From Allocatelliglobosispora scoriae (GTDB taxonomy: Bacteria > Actinomycetota > Actinomycetes > Mycobacteriales > Micromonosporaceae), in assembly GCF_014204945.1 (NCBI RefSeq), contig NZ_JACHMN010000002.1, positions 4,549,001 through 4,613,000 of the forward strand: DNA of 64,000 nt, written 5' to 3'. The stretch's first letter is position 1; every line of letters begins with the position of its first letter. The notes under the pieces are model-generated. The model made no database searches and was not told the DNA's origin. It worked only from the letters and a program-made list of their open reading frames with translations. Made by a program: the position numbers and the translations under genes. This document shows positions 17,389-25,714 of the stretch, piece by piece.

Positions 17389-17470
17389 AGGCGCTCCGGT
17401 AGGATTCGAACGTGCGCCACGGCCTCCGGGGGGAGCTTGCGTGTCCAGCCTGCGAAACCCTGTGGCCTGC
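17389..17470 (-). other. tRNA-like remnant (T-loop and acceptor side)
   Basis: On the minus strand the bases GTTCGAATCCTACCGGAGCG look like a tRNA T-loop with 3' T-stem and acceptor strand. A partner CACTCCG about 80 bases upstream gives six of seven acceptor pairs and a total of 93 nt, the length of a class II tRNA. The T-stem has only three of five pairs, and I could not form a proper anticodon stem. It may be a degenerate tRNA or old attachment-site scar; it is not a functional gene call. Confidence 0.25.
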
Positions 17471-17616
17471 GCATTCTCGGAGTGCGTTGGAGATTGGTGC
17501 GTAACCTGGACGCGCATTTGCCGTAAAGGGGTCTATACATCTCTCAGAGAGGGTCTCGGCGTGGCATCCGCCCCTCGATGCGAACAAGGTCAACTCAGCG
17601 ACGGCACCGCACCGTA

Positions 17617-17961
17617 CTACGGGGACGTGGAAGGGAGCTGCCGGTAAAAGTCTGTGGACACCAGTCCGACGGATATGCCGAGTATCTTCCCGATGATCGC
17701 CACGCTGATCTTACCGCCCCGTCGTGCGTCGTCTCGCCATCCCTTGATTAGCCGAACGCGATTGGCGGGAGGTAGGACGCGACCCAACCGGAGTGGGGCG
17801 AGCGAGGCAGCCACGCCGACAAGGCGGGCATCCTTTCCCGCGCCTACTGCCAGCAACCCCTCGCCGAGCCCTTCAGTGATGTTCGCGACGTACTGCTCGG
17901 CGCGGTCAGGATCGCTCAGCGCATGCGCAGCCAACGAAACGATGTCAACACCCGTGCTCAT
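17617..17961 (-). CDS. 114-aa hypothetical protein, HTH-like C-terminus
   Basis: It starts at ATG 17961 with GGAAGG about 11 bases upstream. The N-terminal half is helical (VDIVSLAAHALSDPDRAEQY). The C-terminal part, ISVAIIGKILGISVGLVSTD, has the spacing of a helix-turn-helix (A-x3-G-x5-V), preceded by a basic RRGGK. I do not recognise the family. It stands alone among remnants, and a small DNA-binding role is only a guess. Confidence 0.5.
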   Translation of the reverse strand: MSTGVDIVSLAAHALSDPDRAEQYVANITEGLGEGLLAVGAGKDARLVGVAASLAPLRLGRVLPPANRVRLIKGWRDDARRGGKISVAIIGKILGISVGLVSTDFYRQLPSTSP

Positions 17962-18324
17962 ATCCGAAGCCTTCCGCCGCCGCCGTAGAGGGGAGCTACC
18001 CCGTCAGGTTGGATGATTTTAGGCGACCTCCTACCCGCCAGCTAGTGCCAGCGGGTGCCGCGCATGCTCGCGCGACCGGCCACTGTCGAGGTTGAGGGTT
18101 GCTGTGCCGAGGGCTCGAACCCCTTACACCCCGATGCGAACGAGGTCGCCTTCGCTCAAGCACCTGCGGCCTTCGGTGATTGTGCTGTTCGCGGCGTTGG
18201 TCTCCGTTGCTGCTGCGAGGCATCGCGCGCAAGATCGTCTCCCAGTTTCTCCCACTGTGCCGCAGTCGCCGGGGTGAAACCGTGACCAAGCGAGTCTGGG
18301 CGGTACGTTCTGGTGAAGCTAGAA

Positions 18325-18413
18325 CCGTTACGCCACAACTGCTTCATGTTCGCTGCGGTCGGGCTCGGTGCGGTCGGTTGCTGTACCTTGCTGCTGTACT
18401 GCGTAGCGTTGAC
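18325..18413 (+). repeat. Diverged direct repeat, copy 1
   Basis: Shares CCGTTrCGC, GGCTCGGT, CGGTCGGTTGCTG and GCTGCTGTAC blocks in the same order with 18894-18986. It lies immediately upstream of the 94-aa gene at 18451. A tRNA-like T-loop (GGGGTTCGAGCCC, minus strand, about 18105-18125) is found a little to the left. Confidence 0.55.
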
Positions 18414-18450
18414 CGACGCAGCATCGGCCACGACGAGCATGGAAGGCGAC

Positions 18451-18735
18451 ATGTCGAGTGTGAACGGTTTCATGCGCGATGTACTAGACGGCGTAAGAAA
18501 ACGCGTAAACGATCGTGACGACGATGTATTTGCTGATGGGTTCAACGAAGCAACCAGTATTTGCGTGGGTATTCTATCAAAGAACATTGACGATCTGTTG
18601 AATCAAATCAAGTCGGGCAGTTATCTATCCGATCAAGAGCAGTTTCTGTTGTCACGATTAACTGAAATGAAATCTGAAACAGAAAAATGCTTGCGCGATT
18701 ATGGGGGCAGCACGGCAACAGGCGAAGGGAGATAA
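18451..18735 (+). CDS. 94-aa hypothetical protein of lower GC
   Basis: I choose ATG 18451 because a GGAAGG ribosome-binding site lies just upstream; an in-frame ATG at 18439 is less well placed. The product is acidic and helical (MRDVLDGVRKRVNDRDDDVF, then SICVGILSKNIDDLLNQIKS, LSDQEQFLLSRLTEMK). Base composition is clearly more AT-rich than its surroundings, suggesting recent acquisition. It lies between the two copies of a diverged direct repeat. No family is recognised. Confidence 0.55.
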   Translation: MSSVNGFMRDVLDGVRKRVNDRDDDVFADGFNEATSICVGILSKNIDDLLNQIKSGSYLSDQEQFLLSRLTEMKSETEKCLRDYGGSTATGEGR

Positions 18736-19401
18736 TGGACAAGGTGGGATGCGCTTCGTGCGGGTTGTCAGAGCATTTGTGGACAAGTGCGCCGACGGTG
18801 CGGTGACTGGTGTCGCGCCGGTAAATTCCGGTACTCGGTCCGCTAGATGGCGGCTATCTTCCGAGTCGCGGCGGTGGGCTCGATGAGGTCGGTACCGTTG
18901 CGCTGCAACGGTTGTGGGCCGGACTGGGTTGGCTCGGTCCGGTCGGTTGCTGCACTCCGCTGCTGTACGTCCTAGCACCAGCGTTGGTAGTCCGACCTTG
19001 GGATTACAGTAGAGGCGCGATCTTCGCTCGGTTGGATCACCGGTGCTGCTGCTGAGTCCGGGCGCCGGCCCCCAGACGGCGGCGGCACCTTTCATAGGTG
19101 CCGTGTTCTGGCCATGGCCCAGCTCGTCAAGGAAGCGCCTACCGGACGACGACCTTGGCAAGGTAGGCCGAAGACAAGACTGTCAGCGCAGTCGATGGCG
19201 AGGACACCTGCATGAGCTGCGGTGACCCTCTATAGTTCGCTTCTCCCCGTGTCTGCTCGGTGTCGGCGGGCGGAAAGTTGCACCGCACCATCTGGGTACC
19301 GAAAACCATGTAGCAGCGATCACGACATCGGCATGCAGAAGGACCGCCTCGACCCGCCTGATGAGTCGGAACGAGTCCGATCGACGAGCGAAGAAACAGG
19401 C
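18736..19401. other. 666-bp region without a gene, with repeat copy 2
   Basis: The repeat copy is at 18894-18986. Short ORFs occur on both strands without support. The region separates the + strand 94-aa gene from the 3' end of the leftward parA operon. Confidence 0.5.
18894..18986 (+). repeat. Diverged direct repeat, copy 2
   Basis: Counterpart of 18325-18413 (see that entry for the shared blocks). The two copies bracket the AT-richer 94-aa gene. Confidence 0.55.
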
Positions 19402-19800
19402 TCATTGCTCGCGAATCGCGTGGGAGCGTAAGCGGAAACCGATAGTAGCTTCAACGAGGTTGTTTCGTAGATCCTCCACCTTATCGGATTTTCTTACCGG
19501 CAGGTCAAACGCCAAATTAAGCGTTTGAAGCGCGTCCCGCGTGAGCTTTAGTCCTTCAACGTATGAAAGGCCCTCCTCGCGGGACTTCATGCCTGACAAG
19601 GCTGCCCGGATTCTATCAACATCTGCCGATTCCAACGCCATCAGATGGTCCCTGGACCTGCTCGACCTCGGGACCACGACCAGTCTCGCCTCACCCAACA
19701 GTAAACGGTCGATATCCTCTTCAGAAAGGCTGCGTAAAACATTTGTAACTTCCTTCAAGAGCTGCACGGTCCTGTCGGCGCTTTTTGGTGCATCTATCAT
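19402..19800 (-). CDS. ParA-operon partner protein, 132 aa
   Basis: The start ATG 19800 overlaps the parA stop (TAATG), indicating coupling. The protein is helical. Its C-terminus (LTRDALQTLNLAFDLP, then KSDKVEDLRNNLVEATIGFR) looks like a SAP-like helix-loop-helix tail that I have seen at the ends of other actinobacterial accessory proteins. Partition operons usually encode a small DNA-binding partner downstream of parA, so it may be the centromere-binding or adaptor protein. It is not a ParB by sequence. Confidence 0.65.
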   Translation of the reverse strand: MIDAPKSADRTVQLLKEVTNVLRSLSEEDIDRLLLGEARLVVVPRSSRSRDHLMALESADVDRIRAALSGMKSREEGLSYVEGLKLTRDALQTLNLAFDLPVRKSDKVEDLRNNLVEATIGFRLRSHAIREQ

Positions 19801-20726
19801 TACAAGCCCGCCTTGTTCTGAAACTCGCTAACTAGTTCTTCAAGTTCTTCGACGATGTGTTTAAAGTTTGGCTCCCCATGAAGGACCACGGGAACGCCAC
19901 TACGAGGTGCGTCCGTGAAGAATGTCTTATTCTCTCGGATAAACGAGTCAAAAACGGGTACGCCAAGCGCTTTGGTTTGACTGATATAAGGCCGAAGGGC
20001 TGATATTGGCTGCCCACCGTATATCTGCAGCATTGTGAACACCACGCCGAGGATCTGTGGATTGATTACGTCTGACTGCTTTCCGGTCTCTAGCTTGGCG
20101 TACTCGTTATAGTCGCCAACAAGCTGGTTCAAGTTACGTTGCAGATAATCGATCCCAAGAGTCGAAAGATAATCCGCCTTCGCCGGTATGAGGATACTGT
20201 CACTCGCCACGATGGCGGTCTTCGTGACAACGTTGAAGTTCGGTGGACAATCGATCAATACAATGTCGTATTCCTCAAAGGGCTGCTCATTGAGACCTTC
20301 GGCCAATCGGCGATGAACCCGAAGGTACTTCATTTTAGATTGCTTGAGGCTCGTGCCGCTTAGTTCAGCGGCCAGCTCTAGATCGACATTTATAAGCCCT
20401 AGATGGGATGGGATTATATGGAGAAGGCCGCCGTTGGCCTCGACACCTCTATTTTTCGCGCGAGCTGGCTCCGCGATGAGAGTGTTAAGAGTGAGCGGAG
20501 ACGGTCCCGTATCATATGAGTCGAACCATTGTTTGATGGTCTTCTTGTCAGCAAGAGACTTCGTCCAGTATTCCGGCGTGAAAAAAGAGAAGGTCAAACT
20601 CGCCTGTGGGTCGAGATCAATCAACAGAACTTTCTTGCCTCGATAGGCAAGTTCGGCGCCTAAATTGGCGGTCAGCGTCGTCTTGCCAACGCCACCCTTA
20701 TAATTAATTACCGATACAATCTTCAT
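19800..20726 (-). CDS. parA: ParA-family P-loop ATPase
   Basis: I take ATG 20726 (MKIVSVINYKGGVGKTT), which places the deviant Walker A motif KGGVGKTT at residues 10-17 as usual; an in-frame ATG 21 bases upstream has no ribosome-binding site. The 308-aa protein has the ParA signatures LLIDLDPQASLT (Walker A-prime) and IVLIDCPPNFN (Walker B). It ends with a charged helix. ParA ATPases move DNA or protein cargo on the nucleoid. With its small partner it probably serves partition of an episomal or integrated element; a cargo- or defence-linked role is also possible. An inverted repeat at 20790-20809 upstream may be the operator. Confidence 0.85.
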   Translation of the reverse strand: MKIVSVINYKGGVGKTTLTANLGAELAYRGKKVLLIDLDPQASLTFSFFTPEYWTKSLADKKTIKQWFDSYDTGPSPLTLNTLIAEPARAKNRGVEANGGLLHIIPSHLGLINVDLELAAELSGTSLKQSKMKYLRVHRRLAEGLNEQPFEEYDIVLIDCPPNFNVVTKTAIVASDSILIPAKADYLSTLGIDYLQRNLNQLVGDYNEYAKLETGKQSDVINPQILGVVFTMLQIYGGQPISALRPYISQTKALGVPVFDSFIRENKTFFTDAPRSGVPVVLHGEPNFKHIVEELEELVSEFQNKAGL

Positions 20727-20747
20727 GTGTTCGCCTATCGTCTTCAT

Positions 20748-21642
20748 GGGTCACACGTTGTCACCGTTAGCTTGGCCTGGGCGCGTCACCCGACCATCGC
20801 ATTGGTCGGCTTGACTCTACCTTCAAGCGATTCGCCCACTGGTTGCCGACCGCACTACCGTATGACCAAAACGAGCATCGTCAACGCGCTCGCCCCTGGC
20901 GAAGCCAGTCTGACCAGGGCGGCATTCGTCAGGAACCCTGCTGTGGCGACATGGCATGGCGCGTCCGCCGCAGAGACGTGACGATGCGACATACACGTCA
21001 TCATCGACGTATAGGCCGAGGGTGCACACCTCAGCGTGAAGTGAGCGCGTAGATCAACTAAATCGGTAACCCGTGATCCGCGGTGCCGAGTCGTGAGGGC
21101 GGCTCGCGCTTTGTCGCCTGGTGCCGAGCGCAGGTTCGTGCCACCGTCGAAGGTCCGAGACGCACCCCCAAGCGCCTGGTGATATTGCGGCTGAGCTGCG
21201 CGAAGGTGGTCCGGTGTAAGGCGATCTTCATGGCGGATACATCCCAAAACTGCTCCCCATCCGGTCGCCTGGCTATAGCGGCTGACCTGCCGGGTGATGG
21301 CGGATGCCTATGATCAAATCGTGCTTTAGGTGACGCCGGTTCCCTCGTCGTTCGGCTCGCGAACCGCTCTCTCAGCTGATCTTGGACCGTGGTTGGTGCC
21401 GCCTGTGCATGTTTGTTGCCGGACGGAACGACAGAACCCGGCGAGTGAGGACAACCCGCAGCGTCAAGGAGCGTCGCCCTGGACCTGCCGGCAGCGGCAC
21501 GCGTGCTGCTCAGCAGGATGGCGGGAGTTGCTGCACATGAGTGACAGCCGATGACGCCTTCGGCTGGCCACTCCGTCCCGGCAGGTGGGTTAGCATTCCT
21601 TGTGCGTTGTTGGCGTGCTGTAGTTCAGTGAGGAGTTGCTCA
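20748..21642. other. 895-bp non-coding region upstream of parA and the dndB-like gene
   Basis: No ORF here has a ribosome-binding site or motif that I trust. It should hold the divergent promoters of parA (left) and of the DGQHR gene (right, 21643). A centromere-like repeat array was looked for and not seen, apart from the inverted repeat at 20790-20809. Confidence 0.55.
20790..20809. promoter_or_regulatory. Inverted repeat upstream of parA
   Basis: CCGACCA (20790-20796) and TGGTCGG (20803-20809) form a perfect 7-bp dyad with a 6-nt spacer, 64-83 bases before the parA start. A repressor or partner-protein operator is plausible. Confidence 0.4.
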
Positions 21643-23337
21643 GTGGCTGAGTTCCGGTACCAGGCGTATCGCATGCATCAGACCGACACTGGCAAGCCGC
21701 TGGTCCTGTTCACCGCTCCCGCCACGGATATCGAACAGTGGGCGGGAGTGCCACAGCGAAGGCGACTCGACGATCGTGAAACCTTTGGCTTTCAGCGTGA
21801 AGTGAAGGACAGTCGAGTTGATGAGATTGCGGCCTTCTTCCGTAATCCTCGCAATGTTGTGCAAAATCCGCTTTTGGCTGCGATTCAAAGTGAAACGAGC
21901 GTTCGCTTCGCGCCTTCGGAGGACCATAGCCCCTTCGGCGAGCTGATCATCAACTCCGCAGGCATCGAGGCCCTACCATTTCTTGAGATGCTTAAGCAGC
22001 TTGCGAAACAGGTTCGAGAGCGTGTGCCGATCCTTGCTGACTATGAGGTCCCCCAAGGTCTCGTCGACCAGCTTTATCTCCTAGCTCAGGCTCGGTATAA
22101 CACCGCTGGTCCAGTTGATGCCGATGAGCCCGACGAGCTCGCGGAAGAGGATATCCCGGAATCAGAAGAATCGAACACGTCTGAGTTTGGTTCCGTTCTT
22201 CTGTCCGAGGAAACAAATATTGTTGAGTTTTACGCTGACATTCAAGCGCGTATCACGGTACTTGAGCGTATTACTTCCTCGTGGGACCGAGACGAATTTT
22301 TGGGATTTACGAAAGAGGCTATCCTTGCCTACCTGCTGCCGGTTGTTTTGGTAGATGGACAGCATCGTCTTCGGGGAGCTGTTCAAGCGGCAGCAGCGGA
22401 GATGGAGAGTGATGGCAACCGGTCGGAGATCTACGCGGAGATAGCGGCCGGCACGAACGCAGATGAGGTCCAGGCCCAAAGCCTACAGAAGTACTCCCGA
22501 CGGCTGCCTGTTTCATTGCTGATGGATGCAAGCCCCAGCGAGCATGTGTTCCAATTTGTTGTGGTGAATCAAAAGGCAACACCCATGGCACCGGCTCTTC
22601 TCGGGACTATTGTTTCGACAAGCCTCGGAGCGGAGGAGTTAAAGCCTATTGCTCAACGCCTGAGAGACGCGAAGATCAAACTAGAGGACTCGCGTGCTAT
22701 CGCCTACTTGACCCGTGCTTCAGAGAGTCCGTTCCGAGGGCTGGTACAGACTGGCATGGGGGGAGATCGAACTGAATATCTGCAATGGACCGTACTGCAG
22801 GGACTAGTGCGGATCTTCAGGGAATTTACAGGCGGACGCCTTTATGGGTGGAAGAACGACTATGCGAGCATCTGGTGCCAGCGGTACTTAAGTCAATGCG
22901 CACTGGTGGCCGAGGTTGACACCTATTCTGAGAAGAAGGAGTTGTGGGGACGGCCCGATGGCCCTTGGCGGGACATCTTCATTCGGTTTTTCACATGTGT
23001 ACGCGACTACTTTGGTGATGTCTCCGACATGGGGGCCAGCAATGCCTGGGGAAATACCCGGGGCAACCTGTTCAACAAGGTGAGCTTGACAATCTTGTCT
23101 GCTGACTACTTTGAGTTCCTCGTGTCGCGCGAGGAGACTCTGGACACTGTCGAAGATGTCGATCGAACGTTTGAGGCATGGCTCAAGGGAACCAACGCTG
23201 GCTACTTCAATAGGGATTGGAAGTTGGCAAGCGTGAAGAAAGATTCCATCAAGGTTCGAAATAAATGGGCCACGCTCTGGTTCGAGTACCGCCGGAATCC
23301 GAATACTATGCCCGCTGTGCGCGAATTCGGGGCGTAA
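21643..23337 (+). CDS. DGQHR-domain protein, DndB-like paralogue
   Basis: The start GTG 21643 follows AGGAG; the open frame upstream of it is not coding-like. The 564-aa protein contains VVLVDGQHRLRGA near residue 240, then the FVVVNQKATPMAP segment typical of the DGQHR/DndB superfamily. It is larger than the dndB at 25715 (388 aa) and has an acidic insertion (DADEPDELAEEDIPESEESN) near residues 165-185. DndB proteins regulate DNA phosphorothioation genes. A second, divergent family member next to an HNH nuclease and upstream of dnd may be part of a linked defence or control unit. The next gene begins six bases after its stop. Confidence 0.75.
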   Translation: MAEFRYQAYRMHQTDTGKPLVLFTAPATDIEQWAGVPQRRRLDDRETFGFQREVKDSRVDEIAAFFRNPRNVVQNPLLAAIQSETSVRFAPSEDHSPFGELIINSAGIEALPFLEMLKQLAKQVRERVPILADYEVPQGLVDQLYLLAQARYNTAGPVDADEPDELAEEDIPESEESNTSEFGSVLLSEETNIVEFYADIQARITVLERITSSWDRDEFLGFTKEAILAYLLPVVLVDGQHRLRGAVQAAAAEMESDGNRSEIYAEIAAGTNADEVQAQSLQKYSRRLPVSLLMDASPSEHVFQFVVVNQKATPMAPALLGTIVSTSLGAEELKPIAQRLRDAKIKLEDSRAIAYLTRASESPFRGLVQTGMGGDRTEYLQWTVLQGLVRIFREFTGGRLYGWKNDYASIWCQRYLSQCALVAEVDTYSEKKELWGRPDGPWRDIFIRFFTCVRDYFGDVSDMGASNAWGNTRGNLFNKVSLTILSADYFEFLVSREETLDTVEDVDRTFEAWLKGTNAGYFNRDWKLASVKKDSIKVRNKWATLWFEYRRNPNTMPAVREFGA

Positions 23338-23343
23338 TCCGAC

Positions 23344-24282
23344 GTGCATGCTCGCGATGTAGTCACGTTCTTTGGTGTCGTCGCTACGTCTGGCCGTCTC
23401 CGTTGGTCTGATACAGAGGTTCAATCGCTCGCACGATTGCGAGTTCCAAGCGATGTACTCGGACCTAGGGCATGGCTTCTACAGGCAGACGCCACTCTCG
23501 CTCATGCGCGATGGTTCTTAGCTAGCCTCGTCGACACGGCACCCTTCGAGCAGGACGAGACCCTGCGCCTGCCGCACCTAGCTGCCCAAGTCCGCGATGC
23601 CATCCTCGAAGTCGACCGACACATGCCTAAAGACGAACTTCTGGAGGTGGTGGAAGCCCTCTCCAATATTGTCTGGCAGGAGATCGAGGAACGACGTATT
23701 CGGCGTCGGGCTAGAATGACTCAGCCAACTAAAGATGAACTGTGGTTTGCTTCGGAGCCGGAGCCTCGCTGCTATCTGTGCGGGTATAAGTTCACGCCTG
23801 CGGCCCGCGATTATTTTCTTGGCAGGTCGAGAGTTTTACCAACGGTTTCGTTGTTAGTCGACTTCACTCGACCTCGGCTGAAAGTTCGGCATCTCCAGAT
23901 AGAGATAGACCATGTTCAGCCAGTGGTGGACGGCGGATCGAACGAGATTGCTAATCTGAGACTTGCGTGCGGACTTTGCAACATAATCAAAAGTCGGTTC
24001 GGGAGCATCTATGACACGTATTCTTGGCCAGTAAGGCATTTGCGTCATCCTGACCTCGGCTGGGTCACGATCCCGCAGCCGTTATGGCTTCTCAGAGTAC
24101 TAAGCCTACGGGCGCGGTGCGAATACCGCGATGGATGTGCGGCCACGGTTGAGACCCACGAGATGTTCGCCGCGCCTTGGTCGGTAAGCGGATCTCTAAA
24201 TCCTGTGAACATCAAGGTCTGCTGTAGTGATCACGATCCCTGGGCCTCTAAACGCCTGATAAGGCCATCACTGTTGGCGTGA
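23344..24282 (+). CDS. HNH endonuclease
   Basis: This 312-aa protein starts at GTG 23344, in an operon with the DGQHR gene. The HNH fold is clear in the middle: CYLCGYKF, then EIDHVQPVVDGGSNEIANL, then CGLCNIIKS, giving the zinc Cys pairs and the catalytic His within EIDH. The N-terminal about 140 residues are helical and unassigned. A further Cys/His set near the C-terminus (CEYRDGC, then CCSDHD) may bind a second zinc. HNH nucleases beside dnd genes often restrict DNA according to its phosphorothioate state; whether this one recognises or avoids modified DNA cannot be read from sequence. Confidence 0.8.
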   Translation: MHARDVVTFFGVVATSGRLRWSDTEVQSLARLRVPSDVLGPRAWLLQADATLAHARWFLASLVDTAPFEQDETLRLPHLAAQVRDAILEVDRHMPKDELLEVVEALSNIVWQEIEERRIRRRARMTQPTKDELWFASEPEPRCYLCGYKFTPAARDYFLGRSRVLPTVSLLVDFTRPRLKVRHLQIEIDHVQPVVDGGSNEIANLRLACGLCNIIKSRFGSIYDTYSWPVRHLRHPDLGWVTIPQPLWLLRVLSLRARCEYRDGCAATVETHEMFAAPWSVSGSLNPVNIKVCCSDHDPWASKRLIRPSLLA

Positions 24283-24464
24283 GAAGGTCGAGCAGCGTAC
24301 CGCCGAGCGCGATCTCCACGCTCGTGCTGAGCCGCAGCGCCTCCACCCCACGGTCGGACCATGGATACCAAATTCCATCTCGCTGATGTCGTTGCGCCTG
24401 CTCGGAGGCGTTTGACTAGATCTTGATACCGTCGGCCACAGTGTAGAGCGGTCGTTCCCTGATG

Positions 24465-25601
24465 TCAGTGCAGGAGCAGGTCTCGCACTCGCGAGACGGC
24501 TTCTTGCCAGTCGACCGCCTCGGTGAGGTGGCTCCACGACAGTCGCAGCGCGCCGCGGATCTGGTCTTCAGGCAGGCCCATAGCCACTAGGACGTGGCTC
24601 GGGTCATAGGAGGCCGACGTACATGCCGAGCCGTTGGACACCTCTAGGAGACCGCGCCAGGCGACCATCACGGCTTCGGAGTCGAGTCCCGGCAGTGCGA
24701 CGTTGAGGACATGAGGCAAGGTGTTGTCGGGCTCGCCGTGGATGATCGGATTGAGCGGGGCGAGGCCGGCGAGCACGTGGCTCCGGTACGTCTGGCAAGC
24801 CAGCCGACGTTGTGTGTTCTCCTGGACGGCAAGTTCGGCTGCGAGTCCCAGCCCGGCGACAAGGGGCACAGGCAGTGTTCCGGGTCGCAGGCCGCGTTCC
24901 TGGCCGCCGCCGACGATTAACGGAGTTAGGGGCGGGCGGCGGTAGCCTCGCCGGCGCGTGATGAGCGCACCGACGCCCTTGGGGGCAAAGATCTTGTGGC
25001 CCGAGATCGACATGAGGTCAATGCGATGGTGGCGCACGAGGCTCAGCAGCTTTCCGAAGGCTTGGGCTGCGTCGACATGCAGGTAGGCGGGGTGGTCGGC
25101 CATGCCCGTACATATGGCGTCGATCGCCTGGATGACTCCGGTCTCATTATTGGCCGCCATGACGGAGACCAGGAGAGTGTCGGGTCGCAGTTTGCCGATG
25201 ATCGCCGCCGGGTCGACGCGTCCGGACGCGTCCGGTGCCACCAGGTCAACTTCAAAGCCCTGGGATGCTAGCCGTTCGAGGGGTTCGAGTACGGCCTTGT
25301 GCTCGATGGAGGTAGCGACGATGTGACGGCGGTTGCTCCGCTCGCCCTCAGGGGCAAGACCGAGGATCGCGATGTTGTTCGCCTCGGTAGCTCCCGAGGT
25401 GAAGATCACCTCGTCTTGCTGGCAGTCGACGACTTTCGCCACTTGGCTGCGAGCTGAGGCGACGGCACGTTGCGCCGTGAGGCCCATGTCATGCGTGCGG
25501 CTGCCGGCATTGCCGTATTCAAGGGTCATGTACCGAAGAACAAGATCCACTACGCGGCCGTCAACCTGGGTCGTCGCGTTCGCATCAAGGTAGACCGTCA
25601 C
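24465..25601 (-). CDS. dndA: Cysteine desulfurase DndA
   Basis: I choose GTG 25601 (VTVYLDANATT), which has a GGGAAGGG ribosome-binding site and gives 378 aa, close to known DndA. ATG 25676 would add 25 residues. With this start the catalytic Cys of SNGSACTSAS is residue 327. The PLP lysine is in SISGHKIFAPKG, and the N-terminal LDANATT and later GATEANNIA motifs are those of the NifS/IscS fold. DndA takes sulfur from L-cysteine and, with DndC, supplies it for replacement of a non-bridging phosphate oxygen in DNA. It diverges from dndBCDE, sharing a control region of about 110 bp. Confidence 0.93.
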   Translation of the reverse strand: MTVYLDANATTQVDGRVVDLVLRYMTLEYGNAGSRTHDMGLTAQRAVASARSQVAKVVDCQQDEVIFTSGATEANNIAILGLAPEGERSNRRHIVATSIEHKAVLEPLERLASQGFEVDLVAPDASGRVDPAAIIGKLRPDTLLVSVMAANNETGVIQAIDAICTGMADHPAYLHVDAAQAFGKLLSLVRHHRIDLMSISGHKIFAPKGVGALITRRRGYRRPPLTPLIVGGGQERGLRPGTLPVPLVAGLGLAAELAVQENTQRRLACQTYRSHVLAGLAPLNPIIHGEPDNTLPHVLNVALPGLDSEAVMVAWRGLLEVSNGSACTSASYDPSHVLVAMGLPEDQIRGALRLSWSHLTEAVDWQEAVSRVRDLLLH

Positions 25602-25679
25602 GGGCGCGCCCTTCCCAGCAGTGCACGCCGAAACCGGCGGCGTGGGAGATGCTAACGGACGCGACTCGGCCGCCATAAG

Positions 25680-25714
25680 TTGACGTACGTTACGTCTGCA
25701 ATTTAACGTAAGCC
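25680..25714. promoter_or_regulatory. dndA/dndB control region with nested palindromes
   Basis: GACGTA (25682-25687) and TACGTC (25691-25696) form one dyad. TTACGT (25690-25695) and ACGTAA (25706-25711) form a second with a 10-nt spacer. A -35-like TTGACG (25680-25685) and a -10-like TTTAAC (25702-25707), 16 bases apart, would start transcription at about the dndB GTG (25715), so the dndB mRNA may be leaderless. The dyads overlap this promoter, as expected for autorepression by DndB. Confidence 0.6.

Noticed and set aside
18090-18180. tRNA-Ala(CGC)-like gene on the minus strand
   Set aside because: An anticodon-like stem with a TTCGCAT loop and a T-loop can be drawn, but no acceptor or D stem pairs, so it is not called as a tRNA.
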